A stretch of 64,000 nt of DNA from Geobacter sp. DSM 9736 (GTDB lineage Bacteria > Desulfobacterota > Desulfuromonadia > Geobacterales > Geobacteraceae), in NCBI RefSeq assembly GCF_900187405.1, contig NZ_LT896716.1, positions 496,001 to 560,000 of the forward strand, read 5' to 3'. The notes beneath the pieces are model-generated. The model made no database searches. It had not been told where the DNA came from and worked only from the letters and a program-made list of their open reading frames with translations. How positions within the stretch are numbered: the first letter of the stretch is position 1; each line of letters begins with the position of its first letter. Below, one piece after another: positions 53,993 through 62,217 of this stretch. The position numbers and the translations under genes were made by a program.

Positions 53993-55663
53993 ATGGCACA
54001 CCAATCCGAACTGATCGAAAAGGACATCCTGGCGTTTCTAAAGAGCCAGGAGGAGAAGTCGCTCCTGCGCTTCATCACCTGCGGCAGCGTCGACGACGGG
54101 AAGAGTACCCTCATCGGGCGTCTTCTCTGGGATTCGAAGATGGTCTTTGAGGACCAGCTGGCGGCGCTCGAGGCCGACAGCAAGAAGGTCGGAACGCAAG
54201 GGGGCGCTATCGACTACGCCCTTCTTCTCGATGGCCTGCAGGCCGAGCGGGAGCAGGGGATAACCATCGATGTCGCCTACCGCTTCTTCTCCACCGATCT
54301 TCGCAAGTTCATCGTCGCCGACACACCGGGCCACGAGCAATACACCCGCAACATGGTCACCGGCGCTTCCACCGCGAAGGTGGCTGTGATCCTCGTCGAT
54401 GCCCGCAAGGGACTCCTCACCCAGACCTGCCGCCACAGCTATCTCGTCTCCCTCGTCGGAATCCGCCACGTGCTTCTCGCGGTGAACAAGATGGACCTGA
54501 TCGGCTTCGATAGGGAAAAGTTCGAGAAGATCGTCGCCGACTACCGCACGTTTGCCGAGCCGCTGGGGTTCACGTCGATCACGGCGATTCCCATCTCGGC
54601 GTTGAACGGCGACAACATCATCGAGTCGAGCGACAACACTCCGTGGTACGAGGGTTCGACCCTGATGAAGTACCTCGAGACGGTCCAGGTGGAGGGTGAC
54701 AACCGCCACCAGCCGTTCCGGCTCCCGGTCCAGTGGGTCAACCGCCCCCACCTCGATTTCCGCGGGTTCTGCGGCACCATCGCCGCCGGAACGATCAGGC
54801 CCGGCGACGAAGTTCGGGTCGCTTCCTCGGGACGTACGAGCCGTGTCGCCCGTATCGTCACGATGGGGGGTGATCTGGCGGAGGGGGTTGCAGGACAGGC
54901 GGTGACGGTCACCCTCAGCGATGAGATCGACATCAGCCGGGGCGACATGCTTACCCCGACCGATGCGCCCCCCCTCCATACCCGTCATCCGGAGGCACAC
55001 CTGGTCTGGCTTCACGACGAACCGCTCCAGCCTGGGCAGCTCTACCTTGTGAAGACTGCCTCGGCGGTGACTCCCGGGAGGGTGACGGCTGTCCACTACG
55101 GGGTCGACGTGAATACCCTCGAGCAGAAGCAGGTGACGACCCTAGGGCTGAACGGCATCGGCGTCGTCCGGCTGGAGCTCGACCGCCCCGTGTCGTTCGA
55201 CCCGTATCGGCAGAACCGCGAGACCGGAAGCTTCATTCTCATCGACCGCTACACCAACGCCACGGTTGCAGCCGGGATGGTCATCTCCGCGCCCGTCGAT
55301 CCTGACGCGGTGGAGGTTACCCGGTTCGTGCCGGAGAAGGTGCACTGCGAGGAAACCGCACCCACCCGTTTCAGCCTCAGTGAGGCCTCGATCAGCGCAG
55401 GGGGGGGCGTCGACCTCACCGCCGAGGGGTGTGCCATCGAGTTCGAGATCTCCCCGGGCTTCATCGATCACCTGGGCAGGGGGAACAGGGTCCTCTTCAG
55501 GCTCAACGAGCTTGCACAGCTCCCCGCAGTAGCGCTCCTTGCATTCGAGCACCGTCTCTCGTTCGAATTCGACCGCACCCCCGACGGTCTCAGCATCCTT
55601 TTATACAGGCGGGGGATCAAACCTTCGGGCACCCTTTACGCAGATGACGGCACCGGGATCTGA
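53993..55663 (+). CDS. cysN: Sulfate adenylyltransferase large subunit (GTPase)
   Basis: 556 residues. GTPase motifs GSVDDGKSTLIGRL, DTPGHEQYTRNMVTGAS and NKMD, followed by the EF-Tu-like beta barrels. No fused CysC kinase domain, consistent with an APS-reducing pathway. The frame is open back into cysD, but ATG 53993 with GAGG five bases upstream is the start. With CysD it activates sulfate to APS. Confidence 0.97.
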   Translation: MAHQSELIEKDILAFLKSQEEKSLLRFITCGSVDDGKSTLIGRLLWDSKMVFEDQLAALEADSKKVGTQGGAIDYALLLDGLQAEREQGITIDVAYRFFSTDLRKFIVADTPGHEQYTRNMVTGASTAKVAVILVDARKGLLTQTCRHSYLVSLVGIRHVLLAVNKMDLIGFDREKFEKIVADYRTFAEPLGFTSITAIPISALNGDNIIESSDNTPWYEGSTLMKYLETVQVEGDNRHQPFRLPVQWVNRPHLDFRGFCGTIAAGTIRPGDEVRVASSGRTSRVARIVTMGGDLAEGVAGQAVTVTLSDEIDISRGDMLTPTDAPPLHTRHPEAHLVWLHDEPLQPGQLYLVKTASAVTPGRVTAVHYGVDVNTLEQKQVTTLGLNGIGVVRLELDRPVSFDPYRQNRETGSFILIDRYTNATVAAGMVISAPVDPDAVEVTRFVPEKVHCEETAPTRFSLSEASISAGGGVDLTAEGCAIEFEISPGFIDHLGRGNRVLFRLNELAQLPAVALLAFEHRLSFEFDRTPDGLSILLYRRGIKPSGTLYADDGTGI

Positions 55664-55697
55664 CGCTTCAGAAAAACTCGGAACCCGTGTTCTGGTG

Positions 55698-55771
55698 CTG
55701 GGCAGGTGGAGCCCTGGCGGTGAACCCGCGAAGTAGGCTGTATGCCGGCGCGGAAACCGCTCCACCGACCC
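55698..55771 (+). ncRNA. Candidate structured RNA element downstream of cysN
   Basis: GGGCAGGTGGA (55700-55710) can pair with TCCACCGACCC (55761-55771) with one internal loop, enclosing three small hairpins: GCGG-TGAAC-CCGC, GGC-TGTAT-GCC and GCGG-AAA-CCGC. A multibranched fold followed by a terminator resembles a small RNA or riboswitch-like leader, but I do not recognise a known class. Low confidence. Confidence 0.3.
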
Positions 55772-55803
55772 CATGGTCCACAATCTTGAGCGTTCAACCT
55801 GAC

Positions 55804-55833
55804 GGATCAGGCTTCCCTGATCCATCTTTTTTT
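55804..55833 (+). terminator. Rho-independent terminator after cysN
   Basis: GGATCAG (55804-55810), loop GCTTCC, CTGATCC (55817-55823), then ATC and seven T residues. Ends the cysDN transcript (or the candidate structured RNA). Confidence 0.9.
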
Positions 55834-55933
55834 CAAGGCCGCCAACTTTTTCCCTTGACGGATGAGGGCAAATCCATTATTGATATAATCCATAGCCTTT
55901 GTAGAAATATGCCTGCCCCTAACAGGCATTTAT

Positions 55934-55964
55934 TTGTACCGCGTAGTCTACCAAATCTATAGAC
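55934..55964 (+). promoter_or_regulatory. sbp promoter with candidate Rrf2 operator
   Basis: GTCTACCAAATCTATAGAC (55946-55964) is the best palindrome of the RTCTA-N9-TAGAY set. TATAGA inside it (55958-55963) could be the -10 element, with TTGTAC (55934-55939) 18 bases upstream. A separate TATAAT at 55884-55889 is another possible promoter element. AAGGAGGG follows at 55970. Confidence 0.5.
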
Positions 55965-55981
55965 AAAGCAAGGAGGGTATG

Positions 55982-56980
55982 ATGAAAAGGATCGCCAATG
56001 TCATTCTGGCAGCAGCTGTAGCTCTCGGTGTATCTCTCCCCGCGGCAGCCTCTGCGGACACCACGCTTCTCAACGTTTCATACGATCCGACCCGCGAACT
56101 GTATACCGACATCAACAAGGCGTTTGCCCAGCAGTGGCAGAAAAAGACAGGGCAAAAGCTCACCGTCAAGCAGTCCCACGGCGGCTCCGGGAAGCAGGCC
56201 CGGGCCGTCATCGACGGTCTCGAAGCCGATGTGGTGACGCTGGCACTCGCGTACGACATTGATGCCATCGCCCAGAAGGGGCTGATCAAGCAGGGCTGGC
56301 AGAAGGAGTTGCCTCACAACAGCTCTCCGTACACATCTACAATCGTCTTCCTCGTGCGGAAGGGAAATCCCAAGAAGATCAAGAACTGGAACGACCTGGT
56401 AAAACCGGGTGTATCCGTTATCACTCCCAACCCCAAGACATCCGGCGGGGCCCGCTGGAACTACCTTGCCGCCTGGGCCTTCGCGCTTCACGAAAAGGGT
56501 GGTACCGAGGCCAAAGCCAGGGAGTTCGTGACGAAGCTCTTCAGGAATGTGCCGGTCCTCGATTCCGGCGCTCGCGGCTCCACCAACACCTTCGTCCAGC
56601 GCGGCCTTGGAGATGTCCTCCTTGCATGGGAGAACGAAGCGTTCCTTGCCATCAACGAACTGGGCCCGGACAAGTTCGAGGTGGTTACCCCCTCTGAAAG
56701 CATTCTCGCCGAGCCTCCCGTTACCGTCATCGACAAGGTCGTTGACAAGCGAGGCACCCGGAAGGTTGCCGAAGAGTACCTGAAGTTCCTTTACACCGAC
56801 GAGGGGCAGAGGATTGCAGCCAAGCACTACTATCGTCCTATCAACAGCAAGATTCCCACGAAGCTGGCAAAAGTGAAGCTCTATACCATAGATCAGGCGT
56901 TCGGCGGCTGGCAGAAAGCCCAGAAGACGCACTTCGCCGACGGGGGCGTGTTTGACAAGATCTACAGCGCCGGGAAATGA
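55982..56980 (+). CDS. sbp: Sulfate ABC transporter substrate-binding protein
   Basis: 332 residues with signal peptide ([25 protein letters not shown]) and the sulfate/thiosulfate-binding family sequence: [71 protein letters not shown]. Periplasmic capture of sulfate. Two adjacent ATG codons (55979, 55982); the second has better spacing from AAGGAGGG. The matching permease genes come only after a five-gene insertion. Confidence 0.95.
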   Translation: MKRIANVILAAAVALGVSLPAAASADTTLLNVSYDPTRELYTDINKAFAQQWQKKTGQKLTVKQSHGGSGKQARAVIDGLEADVVTLALAYDIDAIAQKGLIKQGWQKELPHNSSPYTSTIVFLVRKGNPKKIKNWNDLVKPGVSVITPNPKTSGGARWNYLAAWAFALHEKGGTEAKAREFVTKLFRNVPVLDSGARGSTNTFVQRGLGDVLLAWENEAFLAINELGPDKFEVVTPSESILAEPPVTVIDKVVDKRGTRKVAEEYLKFLYTDEGQRIAAKHYYRPINSKIPTKLAKVKLYTIDQAFGGWQKAQKTHFADGGVFDKIYSAGK

Positions 56981-56987
56981 TTCCACG

Positions 56988-57007
56988 GGGACAGCTAAAG
57001 CTGTCCC
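56988..57007 (+). terminator. Hairpin between sbp and cooS
   Basis: GGGACAGC, loop TAAA, GCTGTCCC: a perfect 8-bp stem without a T tract. It may attenuate transcription into the CODH module or protect the sbp mRNA end. Confidence 0.5.
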
Positions 57008-57056
57008 GTCTAACCATGAGTATGTGGAAGCGTGATCCCGAGCAAGAGGAAACGCA

Positions 57057-59075
57057 ATGGCGATGAAACCTAAATTCCCGACGAAAGCTGATGTCATAGC
57101 CCGCACCCCCGATCCGGCTGTCCGCGAGATGCTGAAGCACATGGAGCAGGCGGGGATCGAGACGGCTTTCGACCGTTTCGATGCGCAGAAACCCCACTGC
57201 GGGTTCGGCCTCGCCGGGACGTGCTGCAAGAACTGCCACATGGGACCGTGCCGAATCACGCCCAAGAGCCCGCGAGGCGTCTGCGGCGCCGATGCCCACC
57301 TCATCGCCGCCCGGAACATCCTTCGCTGGACCGCCGCCGGGGCTGCCGCCCACGGCGCACGGGGGCGCGAGGTTATGCTTGCCCTCAAGGGGGCGGCGGA
57401 AGGAACCCTCGACCTCCCGATCCTCGGCCCGGAGAAGGTCGTCGCTACTGCCAAGTCATTCGGCATTTACGACGAGAAGAAATCGGTCCAGGAACTGTCA
57501 GGAGAGATATCCCTGATACTTCTCGAAGACCTCTGCCGCACGATCCCCGGACCGTACCGCACCCTGGAGGCACTGGCGCCACCCGAACGGCTTCAGGTCT
57601 GGAAGGAGCTTGACATCCTGCCGGTAGGCGCCTATCACGAAATATTCGAGGCGCTCCATCGCACCACCACCGGCACCGACGGCGATTGGGAGAACACCGC
57701 GCGGCAGGTCCTGCGCTGCGGTCTGGCCTTCGCCTGGAGCAGCGTCGTGGGGTCATCCATCGCCATGGACTGCCTGTACGGGCTTCCCAAGCGGAGCCGC
57801 GTTACCACCAACCTCGGCGCGATCACGGAAGGTTCGGTCAATATCGCGGTGCATGGCCACTCTCCCGTGCTTGTCGCCGCCATCGTGAAGGCAGCCCGGC
57901 GCTCGGACCTACTCGATGCCGCGACCGATGCAGGCGCTTCGGGAATCCGGCTCTACGGGATCTGCTGCTCCGGTCATTCGGCCCTCGCCAAGTTCGGGGA
58001 TATCACCCCGCTTACCAATGCCGTCGGGGCTGAACTGGCCCTTGCCACCGGCGCCGTCGATCTGTGGGTGGCCGACGTCCAGGACGTCTTCCCCGGCATC
58101 ATGGACGTGGCGGCATGCTTCCATACCCGCGTCGTCACCACGAGCGATTCCGCGAGGCTTCCCGGCGCCGAGCACATCGCCTTCGATCATCACCATTCCA
58201 ATCTCGACCAGGCGGACGACCTGGCGGAACGGATCGTCCGGCGCGGAATCGGGGCGTTCGGCCTCCGGCAGCAGGGGAAGGTCTTCATTCCGAAAGCCCG
58301 GATGGACGCGGAGGTTGGTTTTTCCGTCGAAAAAATCCTTGCCACGTTCGGCAGTGGCGAGGTGCTGGTAGAGCACCTTAAGAGCGGCCGCATCCGCGGT
58401 GTTGTCAACCTGGTCGGGTGCAACAACCCCAAGGTCCTCTACGAGGAGACCATCGTGAAGGTGGCGGACGAACTGATCGCCCACGACGTGCTCCCCCTCA
58501 CCAACGGCTGTGCCGCCTACGCGCTCCTCAAACTCGGCTTCTGCCTTCCCGAAGGTCTCGAAGGGGCAGGGGAGGGGCTCAACGCCGCGCTGGGCGAGCA
58601 TGGTCTTCCTCCCGTCTGGCACATGGGTGAATGCCTCGACAACGCCCGGGCTTCAGCTTTCTTCCGCACCATTGCCGCAGCCACGGGGGAGCCGCTGAAA
58701 AAGCTGCCCTTGGCGTTTTCAAGTCCCGAGTGGTCCAACGAGAAGGGTATCGGGGCGGCCATGGGGTTTCGCCTGCTGGGGCTCAATTCGTACCACTGCG
58801 TCGCCCCGCCGATCTCCGGATCCGACAAGCTCTCACGGTTTTTTTACGAGGACACCCGGGAGTTGCTCGGAGCGGTGATGGTCGTTGACCCCGACCCTGT
58901 CGCGCTTGCCCGTCAAATTGTCGCCGATTTCGATGCACGCCGCGCCGGTCTCGGCTGGAAAGTTCCAGTCCCGCCGTCAGAGAAACGGCTGTCGGTGCTG
59001 CAGCACGAAAAACAACACGCTCACGCCCACCTTCACGGGCACAGCCATACCCACGAGGAGGATCATCATGATTAA
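57057..59075 (+). CDS. CooS-type carbon monoxide dehydrogenase-like protein with altered C-cluster ligand
   Basis: 672 residues. D- and B-cluster cysteines are intact (C48, C56, C57, C60, C65, C76 in CGFGLAGTCCKNCHMGPC). Of the C-cluster set, H266, C303/C304 (GICCSG), C455 (VGCNN), C485 (TNGC), C526 (GEC) and the catalytic K563 are present, but the cysteine expected in the VQC motif is Asp343 (VADVQD). H99 is kept. The C-terminus is histidine-rich (HAHAHLHGHSHTHEEDHHD), suggesting metal binding. It may have non-canonical cluster chemistry. No CooF, CooC or ACS gene is adjacent; an ABC transporter follows. Confidence 0.88.
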   Translation: MAMKPKFPTKADVIARTPDPAVREMLKHMEQAGIETAFDRFDAQKPHCGFGLAGTCCKNCHMGPCRITPKSPRGVCGADAHLIAARNILRWTAAGAAAHGARGREVMLALKGAAEGTLDLPILGPEKVVATAKSFGIYDEKKSVQELSGEISLILLEDLCRTIPGPYRTLEALAPPERLQVWKELDILPVGAYHEIFEALHRTTTGTDGDWENTARQVLRCGLAFAWSSVVGSSIAMDCLYGLPKRSRVTTNLGAITEGSVNIAVHGHSPVLVAAIVKAARRSDLLDAATDAGASGIRLYGICCSGHSALAKFGDITPLTNAVGAELALATGAVDLWVADVQDVFPGIMDVAACFHTRVVTTSDSARLPGAEHIAFDHHHSNLDQADDLAERIVRRGIGAFGLRQQGKVFIPKARMDAEVGFSVEKILATFGSGEVLVEHLKSGRIRGVVNLVGCNNPKVLYEETIVKVADELIAHDVLPLTNGCAAYALLKLGFCLPEGLEGAGEGLNAALGEHGLPPVWHMGECLDNARASAFFRTIAAATGEPLKKLPLAFSSPEWSNEKGIGAAMGFRLLGLNSYHCVAPPISGSDKLSRFFYEDTRELLGAVMVVDPDPVALARQIVADFDARRAGLGWKVPVPPSEKRLSVLQHEKQHAHAHLHGHSHTHEEDHHD

Positions 59076-60048
59076 GGCACTGCTTCACGGATCGAAGGCT
59101 GCGGTTGCTTCGGCAGCACTACTCGCTGCATTGCAAGTTTTCGGAGGGGTTGCCCGGGCAGCCGATATCCCTACGCTGAAGATCGGCTACCTTCCCCTTA
59201 CCCATTCGATGGCCGTAGTGGTTGCTGACAAACTGAATACAGGGAAATACCGCAACGTGAAGCCTGAACTGGTGAAGTTCAGTTCATGGCCGGAACTTCT
59301 CGATGCGTTTAACTCGGGCAAAATCCAGGCTGCCTCCGAGCTGATGGCCCTCGCCCTCGCCGGAGCGGAGCGGGGCGTTCCCGGCTCGGTTGTGGCATTG
59401 AGTCACCGTCATGGCGACATCCTTACCGTGGCGAAGGACGTCAAGTCGGTCCGTGAGCTGAAGGGAAAGCGGGTGGCGATCCCCCACCGGATGTCCGTCC
59501 ACAACATCCTCCTTTCCCAGGCCCTGAAAAAGGAAGGGCTTACCTTGAAGGACGTTCAGTGGATCGAGATGCCGCCTCCCGACATGCCTGCCGCCCTTGC
59601 ACGGGGTGACATCAAGGGATTCATCGTTGCGGAGCCGTTCGGTACGAAGGCGATACAGGCAGGGTTCGGGAAGAAACTCCTCAATGCCAAAGATATCTGG
59701 CCCGACTACATCTGCTGCGCGCTCGTGCTCAACCCGTCGTTCAAGAAGAAATACCCGGCGGCTGCCAAGGAGTACATCGACAGCTTCACCGCCGCCGGCA
59801 GGTTCATCGACGCCAACCGCGGGGAAGCCATCAGGATCGCCCGGCAGTACATGAACATCGACGAGAAGGTTTTCGTTCAGTCCCTTACCCATGACGTGAC
59901 CTACTCGGACCTTCGCCTCAAGCGCGGAGAGGTGGAGCAGCTGCAGAAATACGCCCTCGAGCTGAACCTGCTGAAAAAGCCGGTGAACCTCGACAGCCTC
60001 CTCGATACCACGTTCGTGGCTGCGCCTGCGAAGAAAGGCAAAAAGTGA
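59068..60048 (+). CDS. NitT/TauT-type ABC transporter substrate-binding protein
   Basis: 326 residues with signal peptide (hydrophobic run ASAALLAALQVFGG, cleavage near ARA-AD). KIGYLPLTHSMAVVVADKL, AFNSGKIQAASELMALALAGA and GKRVAIPHRMSVHNILL fit the nitrate/taurine/sulfonate-type family. ATG 59068 overlaps the cooS stop and has GAGGAGG upstream. Substrate unknown; cysteine pair ICCAL in the C-terminal half. Confidence 0.9.
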   Translation: MIKALLHGSKAAVASAALLAALQVFGGVARAADIPTLKIGYLPLTHSMAVVVADKLNTGKYRNVKPELVKFSSWPELLDAFNSGKIQAASELMALALAGAERGVPGSVVALSHRHGDILTVAKDVKSVRELKGKRVAIPHRMSVHNILLSQALKKEGLTLKDVQWIEMPPPDMPAALARGDIKGFIVAEPFGTKAIQAGFGKKLLNAKDIWPDYICCALVLNPSFKKKYPAAAKEYIDSFTAAGRFIDANRGEAIRIARQYMNIDEKVFVQSLTHDVTYSDLRLKRGEVEQLQKYALELNLLKKPVNLDSLLDTTFVAAPAKKGKK

Positions 60049-60806
60049 AAACCGCTATCCGCACCATACTCCTGCCCGCCGTCACGTTCCTGGTCGTGCT
60101 GGCGGCGTGGCACGGAGCCTCCATCCTACAGCTCTACCCGGAGCACCTTTTCCCGTCACCGCTCACGGTAGCAAAGGGTGCGGAGGAAATTTTCAAGACC
60201 GGGGAACTGTGGCAGAACGTCTGGGTAAGCCTTCTGCGGTTCGCCGCGGGCTACGGGGCCGCCGCCTTCCTCGCGCTGCCGCTGGGGCTTCTCTTCGGCA
60301 GGTGCCTTCTGCTCTGGAGTGCCGTCGACCCGCTGATCCAGGTTCTGAGGCCCGTTTCCCCCATCGCCTGGTTCCCGCTCATAAGCCTCTGGTTCGGGAT
60401 CGGGAACCTGCCTGCGGTGGTCATCATTTTCCTTGCTGCGTTTTACCCGATTCTCCTGACTACCGTAGCGGCGGTTAAGAACGTACCCCCGGTGTACCTC
60501 AAGGTGGCGAAGAACCTGGGGGCGTCGCGGCGGAAGGTGCTGTGGGATGTGATAGTCCCGGCCGCCTTCCCCCAAATCACCGTGGGGTTGCATATCGCCA
60601 TCGGCGCGGCCTGGGTGTTTCTCGTGGCGGGCGAGATGCTGGGTGTCCGCTCGGGACTCGGCTACCTCATCATCGACAGCCGGAACAACCTTCGCACCGA
60701 TCTCGTCATCGTCGGCATCATCTTCATCGGGGTATCCGGCCTCGTCATCGACCGGCTCATGGGACTTGCGGAGCGGTGGGTGAAACGGCAGTGGGGTGCG
60801 GCATGA
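60045..60806 (+). CDS. ABC transporter permease (NitT/TauT type)
   Basis: 253 residues, about six membrane segments and the EAA-type loop KNLGASRRKVLWDVIVPAAFPQI. GTG start overlapping the binding-protein stop by four bases, and its own stop overlaps the ATPase start. Moves the unknown substrate across the inner membrane together with the next gene. Confidence 0.92.
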   Translation: MKTAIRTILLPAVTFLVVLAAWHGASILQLYPEHLFPSPLTVAKGAEEIFKTGELWQNVWVSLLRFAAGYGAAAFLALPLGLLFGRCLLLWSAVDPLIQVLRPVSPIAWFPLISLWFGIGNLPAVVIIFLAAFYPILLTTVAAVKNVPPVYLKVAKNLGASRRKVLWDVIVPAAFPQITVGLHIAIGAAWVFLVAGEMLGVRSGLGYLIIDSRNNLRTDLVIVGIIFIGVSGLVIDRLMGLAERWVKRQWGAA

Positions 60807-61600
60807 CGGCGAATCCATTGGTGAAGATACGTCTGGAAGGGGTAGAGAAGCGGTTTACCTCCGCCGGCGGAAGCGAGCAGACGGCGCTTTCCCGACTGGA
60901 CCTGGAAATCCGCTCCGGGGAGTTCGTCTGCCTCGTCGGGCCCAGCGGCTGCGGGAAGACGACGCTCATCAACCTGCTTGCCGGATTCGAAAAGCCCTCC
61001 GAGGGGAGCGTTACCATCGACGGGCGGCCGGTTGCGGGTCCCGATCCGGACCACATCATGATCTTCCAGGATTACGGGCTCTATCCCTGGAAGACGGTAC
61101 TCGGCAATGTCCTCTTCGGGCTGCAGTCCCGCAGGGTTCCGGTGGCCGAGGCACGGGAGCGGGCACTGGCCGCCCTGGATCTCGTCGGTTTGCGGCAGTC
61201 GGCGGAGAAGCACCCTCATGAGCTCTCGGGGGGGATGAAGCAACGCGTTGCCATTGCCCGTGCACTGGCCGTGGAGCCGAGCGTCCTTTTCATGGATGAG
61301 CCCTTCGCGGCACTCGACGCGTTCACGAGGCTGCACCTGCAGGACGAGCTGCTCCGGATATGGCAGGAGAAGCGCCCCACCGTTGTCTTCGTCACCCATG
61401 ATCTCGACGAAGCCATTGCCCTCGGGCAACGGGTAGTGCTCATGGCGCCGTTTCCCGGAAGAATACAGCGTGTCCTCGACGTGAGCCTGCCGTATCCTCG
61501 GGAGCGCACCCGGGAAGACTTCGCGGTTGTGCGCCGGGAACTGTTCAACGAGTTCCATCTCGTGCACCAGCAGGCGTCAAGCAGCGATTACGCAATTTGA
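60803..61600 (+). CDS. ABC transporter ATP-binding protein (NitT/TauT type)
   Basis: 265 residues. Walker A GPSGCGKTTLI, Q-loop FQDYGLYPW, signature LSGGMKQRVAIARAL, Walker B SVLFMDEPFAALD and H-loop FVTHDLDEA. Energises the permease encoded upstream. ATG 60803 overlaps the permease stop; the open frame further upstream is a shadow. Confidence 0.95.
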   Translation: MTANPLVKIRLEGVEKRFTSAGGSEQTALSRLDLEIRSGEFVCLVGPSGCGKTTLINLLAGFEKPSEGSVTIDGRPVAGPDPDHIMIFQDYGLYPWKTVLGNVLFGLQSRRVPVAEARERALAALDLVGLRQSAEKHPHELSGGMKQRVAIARALAVEPSVLFMDEPFAALDAFTRLHLQDELLRIWQEKRPTVVFVTHDLDEAIALGQRVVLMAPFPGRIQRVLDVSLPYPRERTREDFAVVRRELFNEFHLVHQQASSSDYAI

Positions 61601-61629
61601 AACAGCTAGCAAGGCAGGAGAGGATAACC

Positions 61630-62208
61630 GTGAAAGTACGTGACAGCGGCATGCCCGAAGAGGAAATGTGGTCGACCTTTTTCGATCCCTCCTCCATTTT
61701 GAGCACGTTGGGGTTTTCAGCCGATACAGGCGATATAGTGGAATTCGGGTGCGGCTATGGGACCTTCACGCTTCCGGCGGCAGCTCTTGTTTCGGGAACG
61801 GTCAGTGCCTTCGACATCGAGCCTGAGATGGTTGCAACAGTACGTAAAAAGTGCCGCGCGCAGGGTATCCGCAACGTAGCTGCCGAAGTCCGGGATTTCG
61901 TTGCCGATGGGACGGGGCGCGATGACGATTCACAGGACGGAGTGCTCCTTTTCAATATCCTTCACCACGAGGAGCCGGTTCAGCTCATGCGGGAAGCCTG
62001 TCGGATCGTCCGCCCGGGTGGCGTGGTTGCCGTGATTCACTGGAATTACGACCCTTCCACGCCGCGGGGGCCGGCAATGGAGATACGGCCGAAGCCGGAA
62101 CAATGCATTTCGTGGGGAGTGGCTGTGGGGTTCGACCGTGAAAACATCATCTCTTTCCATCTCCCGCCGTATCATTACGGCCTGCTTTTCAGAAAAAGCA
62201 GTCGCTGA
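61630..62208 (+). CDS. SAM-dependent methyltransferase
   Basis: 192 residues, class I fold: GDIVEFGCGYGTFTLPAAAL (motif I), SAFDIEPEMV (motif II), DGVLLFNILHHEEPVQLMREACRIVRPGGVVAVIHW. I choose the GTG at 61630 because GGAGAGGA lies just upstream; TTG 61597 overlapping the ATPase gene is the alternative. It closes the CODH-ABC module. Substrate unknown; no nearby gene indicates one. Confidence 0.85.
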   Translation: MKVRDSGMPEEEMWSTFFDPSSILSTLGFSADTGDIVEFGCGYGTFTLPAAALVSGTVSAFDIEPEMVATVRKKCRAQGIRNVAAEVRDFVADGTGRDDDSQDGVLLFNILHHEEPVQLMREACRIVRPGGVVAVIHWNYDPSTPRGPAMEIRPKPEQCISWGVAVGFDRENIISFHLPPYHYGLLFRKSSR

Positions 62209-62217
62209 GGTCTCGAC

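Noticed and set aside
54038-55096. 352-codon minus-strand frame opposite cysN
   Set aside because: Antisense shadow of cysN; no ribosome site or recognised domain.
55681-55771. Cobalamin, FMN or SRP RNA in the cysN-sbp gap
   Set aside because: Short similarities to parts of each (for example CGGTGAACCCG) but none of the essential conserved cores; left as an unclassified candidate.
56078-57466. 462-codon minus-strand open frame opposite sbp and cooS
   Set aside because: Antisense shadow produced by GC-ending codons; no family features, and both opposite genes are firmly identified.
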